From the NCBI GenBank assembly GCA_964352475.1, contig CAYGSL010000012.1:1-64000 (forward strand): DNA of 64,000 nt. The letters run 5' to 3'. The position numbers were made by a program, and so were the translations under genes. The DNA is from JAUIET01 sp964352475 (GTDB lineage Bacteria > Pseudomonadota > Gammaproteobacteria > Pseudomonadales > JAUIET01). Under the pieces are notes generated by a model. It did not search any database, had not been told where the DNA came from, and saw only the letters and a list, made by a program, of their open reading frames with translations. Positions 59,106 to 64,000 of the stretch are shown here, one piece after another (position 1 is the stretch's first letter; each line of letters begins with the position of its first letter).

Positions 59106-59587
59106 TGCAATACAAAATCCATGAACAGAATTTGTTCTACGCCGTCGTTACCAATTTCTTTTTTCATGACAGTTTGCACCTCGGACAGCGCCGCTTGCTG
59201 CAATGCGAGCTTACCTTCATGAGTCTTTAGCGCTTCGTAGTCAGTGTTGCCAAACAGCATCACAAGCTGGTTTCGAACGGTTGGCATGTGCTGATCCAGT
59301 GCCAGAACCACCTCGTCATCCCGGGTCATTGCGACCACTTCGATTCGCATATATCGCGAGCGATCATCAATGATGTAATTACTGATGAATTCAGGTTTCA
59401 GGTAAACGTACTGAGCTGGCAGCTGACTGACATCTACCTTTTTGACCTCTTCCTCTTCGCCACCGCCGAGTAGTCCACTGAACCAGGCGCCGGCACCGCC
59501 ACCTGCGAGAACCACCACCAAACCGATGATGAGCGGAAGTTTGCTTTTCTTCTTCTCTTCCCCGTCAACTGCTTCTTTTTCTGCCAT
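59102..59587 (-). CDS. fliL: Flagellar basal-body protein FliL
   Basis: FliL (161 residues) stabilises the stator around the motor. An N-terminal Lys-rich cytoplasmic part, one membrane helix (about 17-37, LPLIIGLVVVLAGGGAGAWF) and the periplasmic domain with AQYVYLKPEFISNYIIDD and VEQILFMDFVLQ. It overlaps fliM by four bases and has its own sigma-54-like promoter. Confidence 0.93.
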   Translation of the reverse strand: MAEKEAVDGEEKKKSKLPLIIGLVVVLAGGGAGAWFSGLLGGGEEEEVKKVDVSQLPAQYVYLKPEFISNYIIDDRSRYMRIEVVAMTRDDEVVLALDQHMPTVRNQLVMLFGNTDYEALKTHEGKLALQQAALSEVQTVMKKEIGNDGVEQILFMDFVLQ

Positions 59588-59674
59588 TTCGTCTATTCCT
59601 TAGCCATGATTGGCAATTCCCAGAAAACACGGCGCGTCAGATTTCTGGATAAATCCGGTGCCGTCAAATAGAAA

Positions 59675-59690
59675 AGCAATTGCTATGCCA
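59675..59690 (-). promoter_or_regulatory. Sigma-54 promoter of the fliL operon
   Basis: On the minus strand TGGCATAGCAATTGCT (59690-59675) has the -24 GG and -12 GC exactly 10 bases apart, as sigma-54 requires. It is about 90 bases before the fliL ATG. Confidence 0.65.
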
Positions 59691-59808
59691 GCTCTGTGTA
59701 TTTCAAGGTAAGACCTTGTTTTATATGAGCTTAAGCTTAGGGATAGGGGTAAAGGGAGGCATTTCCTGCTACAGGGCAGTCAAATAATTGGCGCGATCGA
59801 TAACAGGG

Positions 59809-61749
59809 TCATGCATAGGCATCAATGCCGCCATCACGGGGATCGCTGTCGCGGCGAGAATTGTCATCCTCTGATTCATCGCTCGCATTATTCCCTTCAA
59901 TGCCAGAGCGGGCAACGGCGTCAGTGTTACCGTCTTCTTGCTCAAACTGCTTATTTGATTGCTGTTCAACATTTGCATCCGCGAGCTCAATACCGAGGTT
60001 TTCCAAATGCTCCCGCAGCCTGGGTAAAGATTGTTCTATGAGTTCGCGTGCATTTGCGTTTTGGGTCACAAAGGAAACCGTTGTTTGTCTATCTTCCTGT
60101 GAGACCTGAATTTGTACCGAGCCCAATTCGGGTGGGTCTATCTGAATATTAGCTCGCCGTGCATTGGAACCTAGCATCCACTGTATTCTCTGTCCCAACT
60201 GGGCCGCAGCATCGGCTTTGCTGGCTGCGGCATCCAGCATCTGGCCACCAAACACTGATGCACTGGTAGCAGCCTGTGAGTTAATAGACTGCGGTCCACT
60301 CACCGAGGGCAACGCTATGGTTCTGCCATTGTCTCCATCCAGTGGCCTAGCTTCGCCAATCGCGCTGTGATCTGCGCGTATTGCATTGTCTTGTGTTCGA
60401 CCAAGGCCACGCTCCAGGGCAGTCTTGATGGTGTTGCGAAAGGACTCAGCATTCAATGTCTGTCGATTAAGCATCAGCATTGGCTCTGATACGACCTGAT
60501 CAGACATGCTGAGTTTAACTGCCGACTGCTGTGCTGAGACTGTATTTTGGTTTGTCGGCAGTGCTTTAGTGTTATTGAACTCCGCGAATTTATCTCTTAA
60601 CACATCAACCGAATCTGCCGCCGTATTTACTAGACGCCCCGCTGCCAGCTCCTGCAAATTAAGCGTATTGGATGCGGTTAATGGGATGGTTACTGAGGGT
60701 CTGCCGGTTCCACTACGCTCCGAAAACCCTTGAGGACGTGCTTGCTGTTCAGCTAGCGATGCGGCAAGTAAGCCGCTTTCCAACCTGGGCCTGCCTGCTG
60801 CCAACTCAGTGCCACTACTTGGCAAAGATGTGTCAAGCTTTATGCCTTGCTGCCCATGGTCTGTGGATTTCAAGGCAGATTCGGGCTGATTTATCGATGC
60901 TCGCTGGACAAGGTTATTCGTTATTGCTGAAGAAGCTGGGAAAGAAAACGGACCGAAATTGCGCACACCCACTGCATTCGCAGCGGCTGCTTGAGTACCC
61001 GTTGTTGTTGCTCCGGACGCCAGCTTATTCTGCGCAAGTAAAGTAGCCGCTTTTGCCAAAGCTTTGCCGTCATTTGGCAAATCCTTTAGAAGGTTGGCAG
61101 CTACTGCGGTAATTGCTGAACTGGCTTGTTGTCTATTCTGCTCAGATGAGGTCACTGGGCCTATCGAATTACTTTCAAACAGCGCACCATTGCGTGCTGC
61201 GAGTTTAAGCGCAGCCTGTACTTCAGGAGTGACCGCAAGAGTTGCGACTGGTCCAGCAGAGTATTGCACCGGAACTGATCGCTGCAGTGCAGTCGTGGAA
61301 GCTGTGGGCGAAGTTGTTTCGGGACTGATGTTTTGTGCCGATGTTTGATTGTTGAAATATTGCGCAGCAATCTGTAAACCTCGTTCAATCGCTTTATCAG
61401 CAACCGGCAAAGTATTCAAAGCGGCAGCCAAATCTTGCGTAGCTGAACCAATTTGTCCATTTAACGATGCCGACAAGCTTGCCAGTGTGGTTTGCTCAGC
61501 CGGCAATCCAGTGCCGGAAACCGGCAACTCTTCACCGCTACTCAGGATCGCATTATCTGCAACTCCGGTCAGCGTTTGATCGGCGGTTACAGCCCGCGCA
61601 TCGGGATCAATGTTTGACGCCACTATTTGTTGCGCCAGAGTTGTCTGGAAATAACCAGCTAAATCAGTTAGATGGCCAGCATCTGATGATTCGCTGTTAA
61701 GCACAGTTGCGCTGGTATGTTGCAGCGAAAGCAGTGTAGAAATTGTCAT
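59809..61749 (-). CDS. fliK: Flagellar hook-length control protein FliK
   Basis: FliK (646 residues) measures hook length and triggers the export switch. The long N-terminal part is low-complexity, rich in Ala, Gln, Ser and Thr, as in all FliK. The C-terminal domain (about 520-610) holds RIQWMLGSNARRANIQIDPPELGSVQIQVS (by motif: LDPPELG-like IDPPELG). I chose ATG 61749 because AGGA precedes it and a sigma-54 promoter lies just upstream, inside the longer frame to 61821. Confidence 0.93.
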   Translation of the reverse strand: MTISTLLSLQHTSATVLNSESSDAGHLTDLAGYFQTTLAQQIVASNIDPDARAVTADQTLTGVADNAILSSGEELPVSGTGLPAEQTTLASLSASLNGQIGSATQDLAAALNTLPVADKAIERGLQIAAQYFNNQTSAQNISPETTSPTASTTALQRSVPVQYSAGPVATLAVTPEVQAALKLAARNGALFESNSIGPVTSSEQNRQQASSAITAVAANLLKDLPNDGKALAKAATLLAQNKLASGATTTGTQAAAANAVGVRNFGPFSFPASSAITNNLVQRASINQPESALKSTDHGQQGIKLDTSLPSSGTELAAGRPRLESGLLAASLAEQQARPQGFSERSGTGRPSVTIPLTASNTLNLQELAAGRLVNTAADSVDVLRDKFAEFNNTKALPTNQNTVSAQQSAVKLSMSDQVVSEPMLMLNRQTLNAESFRNTIKTALERGLGRTQDNAIRADHSAIGEARPLDGDNGRTIALPSVSGPQSINSQAATSASVFGGQMLDAAASKADAAAQLGQRIQWMLGSNARRANIQIDPPELGSVQIQVSQEDRQTTVSFVTQNANARELIEQSLPRLREHLENLGIELADANVEQQSNKQFEQEDGNTDAVARSGIEGNNASDESEDDNSRRDSDPRDGGIDAYA

Positions 61750-61804
61750 ATCGTTCCTATCGGTCAAAAAGCGAGCGCGAATGCCCATGCACCGATAGTT
61801 GTAA

Positions 61805-61820
61805 TGCAATTGCCCTGCCA
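61805..61820 (-). promoter_or_regulatory. Sigma-54 promoter of fliK
   Basis: On the minus strand TGGCAGGGCAATTGCA (61820-61805) matches TGGCACG-N4-TTGCA except at one base, with correct GG-GC spacing. It lies 56 bases before the chosen fliK ATG. Confidence 0.65.
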
Positions 61821-61858
61821 ACGTTGAATACTTTGGGTGGATTCTATCCGCGGATAAT

Positions 61859-62179
61859 TTACGCGCCGAGCTCGGACTTGGTGGCCGCCCAAGTGGCTAG
61901 CAGTTCCTGCATTTGTACTCTGCCATCTGCATCGTTGGCAAGCAGCTGCAGGCGCTGACAATGCTCAGCCATCACAGTAGCCCCCAGATTCAAGCAGCTA
62001 CCTTTCAGACTGTGCGCAATATCGCGGCTGTCCTGGAAGGAATGTTGCGCCAACAAGATCTGCAATTGGGCAAGCTTCTTCTCTGTATCGGCAACAAAAG
62101 ACTCTATAAATGCCGGATACTCGTCTTCCAGCACATACTTCAATTCATTCAGTTGTTCTGTGTCAAGCAAGCGTCGCAT
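61859..62179 (-). CDS. Histidine phosphotransfer (Hpt) protein
   Basis: A 106-residue stand-alone Hpt domain. The phosphorylated histidine is H56 in IAHSLKGSCLNLGA. Such proteins relay phosphate between a hybrid kinase and a response regulator. Its place between an anti-sigma-like ATPase and fliK recalls the HptB/HsbR module of Pseudomonas, which affects flagellar gene output. No response regulator is adjacent. Confidence 0.9.
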   Translation of the reverse strand: MRRLLDTEQLNELKYVLEDEYPAFIESFVADTEKKLAQLQILLAQHSFQDSRDIAHSLKGSCLNLGATVMAEHCQRLQLLANDADGRVQMQELLATWAATKSELGA

Positions 62180-62191
62180 GGCTTGCGGATG

Positions 62192-62782
62192 TTAACACTG
62201 ATAAACGACTTTGATCTGATTCTTCTGACCATAGAATTGCAACTCGCTGGCCAGCGTACGCACTATGTGCAGCCCTCTTCCTGAAAGATGTTCACTGCAA
62301 TGCTGCTCAGATTCACCGGGTGCGGAAGAGTCCATCATGCCAGGGCCAGAGTCCGCCACAACAATTTCCAATCTTGGGCGATCGGCTATATCGAGCATGC
62401 AATCAATCTTTATCCAGGTTCGCGCCGTGTCACCTAGCTCAGCAAGTCGCTGCAGCTTCTGGTCTCTATCTTCGTGGAACTGGTAAAAGCTGTCTTCGCC
62501 CTGCTTCTGACTTTCCGACATGGCAAGCACTCCGTAATCCAGAGCATTGACATACAACTCGTTGATAACAGTGTGCACATCTGGCCTGGCGGATTCAGGC
62601 AAGCCACTACCAATTAAGGCATCGAGAATGCCAGGCACTGGATTGGCTTCACAAAGATCCGCATTGCGAAATGAGAATTCCAGAAACCAGCAATGCGCAG
62701 ACGCGTATTGCGTGTTGCTGTCCTGAGCTTGCTCATCAGGCGAGTCTTCTTTACGTTTGGTAAGTCGTCTATCCAGGAACAT
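62192..62782 (-). CDS. Histidine-kinase-like ATPase, anti-sigma-factor type
   Basis: A 196-residue GHKL ATPase without a dimerisation/His domain. The N box has E75 and N79 (INELYVNALDYG), the G1 box DSGPGM begins at D144, and the G2 box is GRGLHIVR near 168-175. This resembles RsbW/SpoIIAB-type serine kinases and the C-terminal domain of Pseudomonas HsbR. It starts 90 bases after fliJ and ends 12 bases before the Hpt gene. A partner phosphatase or STAS antagonist is not in the window. Confidence 0.87.
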   Translation of the reverse strand: MFLDRRLTKRKEDSPDEQAQDSNTQYASAHCWFLEFSFRNADLCEANPVPGILDALIGSGLPESARPDVHTVINELYVNALDYGVLAMSESQKQGEDSFYQFHEDRDQKLQRLAELGDTARTWIKIDCMLDIADRPRLEIVVADSGPGMMDSSAPGESEQHCSEHLSGRGLHIVRTLASELQFYGQKNQIKVVYQC

Positions 62783-62872
62783 TTCGTTCAGATCCAGATT
62801 ATGGCTAGCTTAAGTCTAGCAGCTATGGCGAATTTGACCTCTCGGTGCTCAAAGCAGCTTATAGGTAACCAT

Positions 62873-63328
62873 CTAGCGGTAGCTCTGTCGTTGCATAGTC
62901 TCTTCTTCATCGTGAGCTTCCTGTCTACGGACGGTTTCCTGCTGCTCCTGACGAGTCACATCCGCCAGTCTGTCGTTCATGTTTTTCGCGCGATGACGCG
63001 CCTCAACCCACAACTCGCGAGCTTGCATCAAGCGCTGCTCTAACGCGCTGTTCTCGCGCTGTTGCTGTTCGATCACTGTTTGCAGACGATTGAGAAAAAG
63101 TTGTTTGCGGGTGCGTTCAGCCGGGTCCAGGTGTGATTCATTCTGCGAATTACGCATCGCCTGCAAGTATTCGGTGAAATATTCATTGAGCTGCTGGTAT
63201 TTACCCATTCCAGCATCCAGCAAAGCGGCGTACTCACCGACTGTAGTTGCTACTGCCTGTTCTTCACTGTGCAACACCGAACTCATTGTGGCCAGAACCT
63301 GGCGTCTTCTTCGCAAATTGGCGGGCAT
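62873..63328 (-). CDS. fliJ: Flagellar export chaperone FliJ
   Basis: FliJ (151 residues) is a coiled-coil protein that couples the FliI ATPase ring to the FlhA gate. Nearly the whole sequence is helical and charged (QVLATMSSVLHSEEQAVATT ... RKQLFLNRLQTVIEQQQREN). It lies 14 bases after fliI. Identity rests on position and coiled-coil type, as FliJ is poorly conserved. Confidence 0.9.
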   Translation of the reverse strand: MPANLRRRRQVLATMSSVLHSEEQAVATTVGEYAALLDAGMGKYQQLNEYFTEYLQAMRNSQNESHLDPAERTRKQLFLNRLQTVIEQQQRENSALEQRLMQARELWVEARHRAKNMNDRLADVTRQEQQETVRRQEAHDEEETMQRQSYR

Positions 63329-63342
63329 TTAGCTAAGCTCGC

Positions 63343-64000
63343 TCATTGCCCATTGCTTATTGGCGCAAGCGATTCTGGCGCTACCTGCACTTCATTGGCA
63401 CCGGGGCTGCTCACTAGTTGTTCAAGGCCATCAATTGAATCTTTTATACTCACACCCTGGTCAACACTTTGTTGCAAAAACGACTGCATGAAAGGCCATT
63501 TCGCAACCGCCTGATCAACCACCGGGTTCGCACCTTGTCGGTATGCACCGATTGCGAGTAAGTCCCTGACTTCCTCATACGCAGCATTCCATTGCTTGAA
63601 CTGTAAAGCGCTCTGCTGGTGAGCCTTTGCACTCACGCTAGGCATCACTCTACTGACCGATGCGCCTACATCAATCGCTGGAAAATGGCCAGCATCTGCA
63701 AGCTTGCGCGACATCACTAAATGCCCATCAAGAATCGCTCTAGCGGCATCTGCAACCGGATCTTGCAACTCATCGCCATCGGTGAGTACCGTGTAGATCG
63801 CGGTTAAGCTGCCAGAACCAACGGCACCATTTCCGGCGCGTTCCACCAATGACGGTAGTTTGGCAAAAACGGACGCAGGGTATCCCCTGGTGGCCGGTGG
63901 CTCGCCAGCCGCCAGGGCAATTTCCCTGTGCGCCTGGGCAAACCGACTAAGCGAATCCATTAGCAGCAAAACCTGCTTGCCTTGATCACGAAAGTACTCT
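63343..64000 (-). CDS. fliI: Flagellar export ATPase FliI, 3' part
   Basis: The gene continues past the window end; the frame is open to position 64000. About 219 C-terminal residues of an F1-beta-like ATPase are present, including LLMDSLSRFAQAHREIALAAGEPPATRGYPASVF and GSLTAIYTVL. The Walker A part is outside. FliI unfolds or delivers export substrates for the flagellum. A tail of about 35 residues follows the usual end (SIKDSIDGLEQL onward). Confidence 0.94.
   Translation of the reverse strand, partial: EYFRDQGKQVLLLMDSLSRFAQAHREIALAAGEPPATRGYPASVFAKLPSLVERAGNGAVGSGSLTAIYTVLTDGDELQDPVADAARAILDGHLVMSRKLADAGHFPAIDVGASVSRVMPSVSAKAHQQSALQFKQWNAAYEEVRDLLAIGAYRQGANPVVDQAVAKWPFMQSFLQQSVDQGVSIKDSIDGLEQLVSSPGANEVQVAPESLAPISNGQ

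Overview
The window looks like part of a chromosome from a motile, respiring gammaproteobacterium, probably marine or environmental and not an enterobacterium. The evidence is gene content and order. The order smc-zipA-ligA, and a flagellar block running fliI-fliJ-...-fliK-fliL-M-N-O-P-Q-R-flhB-flhA-flhF-fleN-fliA-motC-motD followed by ccmABCDEFGHI, match the Pseudomonas-type arrangement. SMC rather than MukB, System I (Ccm) cytochrome c maturation, AceK, CysB, ThrH, HspQ and Uup fit the same group. FlhF/FleN and sigma-54-like promoters suggest a polar flagellum. The genus cannot be fixed from sequence alone. One run of 100 N marks a scaffold gap of unknown true length.

Layout. 0-5 kb: 3' end of pabB, thrH, a small DUF6316-like gene, cysB, a 5'-nucleotidase and a fructosamine-kinase-like gene. 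Two related intergenic inverted repeats sit here; their loops and flanks match but their 30-bp arms differ. 5-9.7 kb, minus strand: an SDR, a possible small protein, a luciferase-like (F420-type) oxidoreductase, a PaaI thioesterase, exonuclease III, yajC and a PLP deaminase/desulfhydrase. 9.9-15.8 kb: hspQ on the plus strand, then a packed minus-strand run (MBL hydrolase, moaC-moaD-moaE, flavin reductase, Nudix, rmuC, bcp). 16-21.7 kb: a 3-ketosteroid-dehydrogenase-like flavoprotein next to a FabH-like synthase, then uup and uppP.

21.7-28.1 kb is a four-gene operon: GltD-like iron-sulfur flavoprotein, korA, korB and aceK. Three of its genes are joined to the next or previous one by ATGA overlaps. 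It places a 2-oxoacid:ferredoxin oxidoreductase in the same transcript as isocitrate dehydrogenase kinase/phosphatase, so both act around isocitrate/2-oxoglutarate. 28.3-32.2 kb is a peroxide/iron-type cluster: Irr-like Fur regulator, rubrerythrin, a heterodisulfide-reductase-like Fe-S protein, DUF3501 and SirB1. A strong promoter with an Irr/Fur-type palindrome lies in front of rubrerythrin, and a terminator-like hairpin follows it.

32.3-39 kb carries ligA, zipA and smc. 39-46 kb carries the complete ccm operon (minus strand, ccmA first). 46-64 kb carries flagellar export, C-ring, regulator and stator genes. The chemotaxis genes normally found between fliA and motC in Pseudomonas are absent. 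Sigma-54-type promoters are visible before fliK, fliL and flhA, and flhA has an unusual leader with a well-placed but out-of-frame upstream start codon. No tRNA, rRNA, CRISPR array, insertion sequence or prophage was seen. No gene-free stretch exceeds 300 bases.
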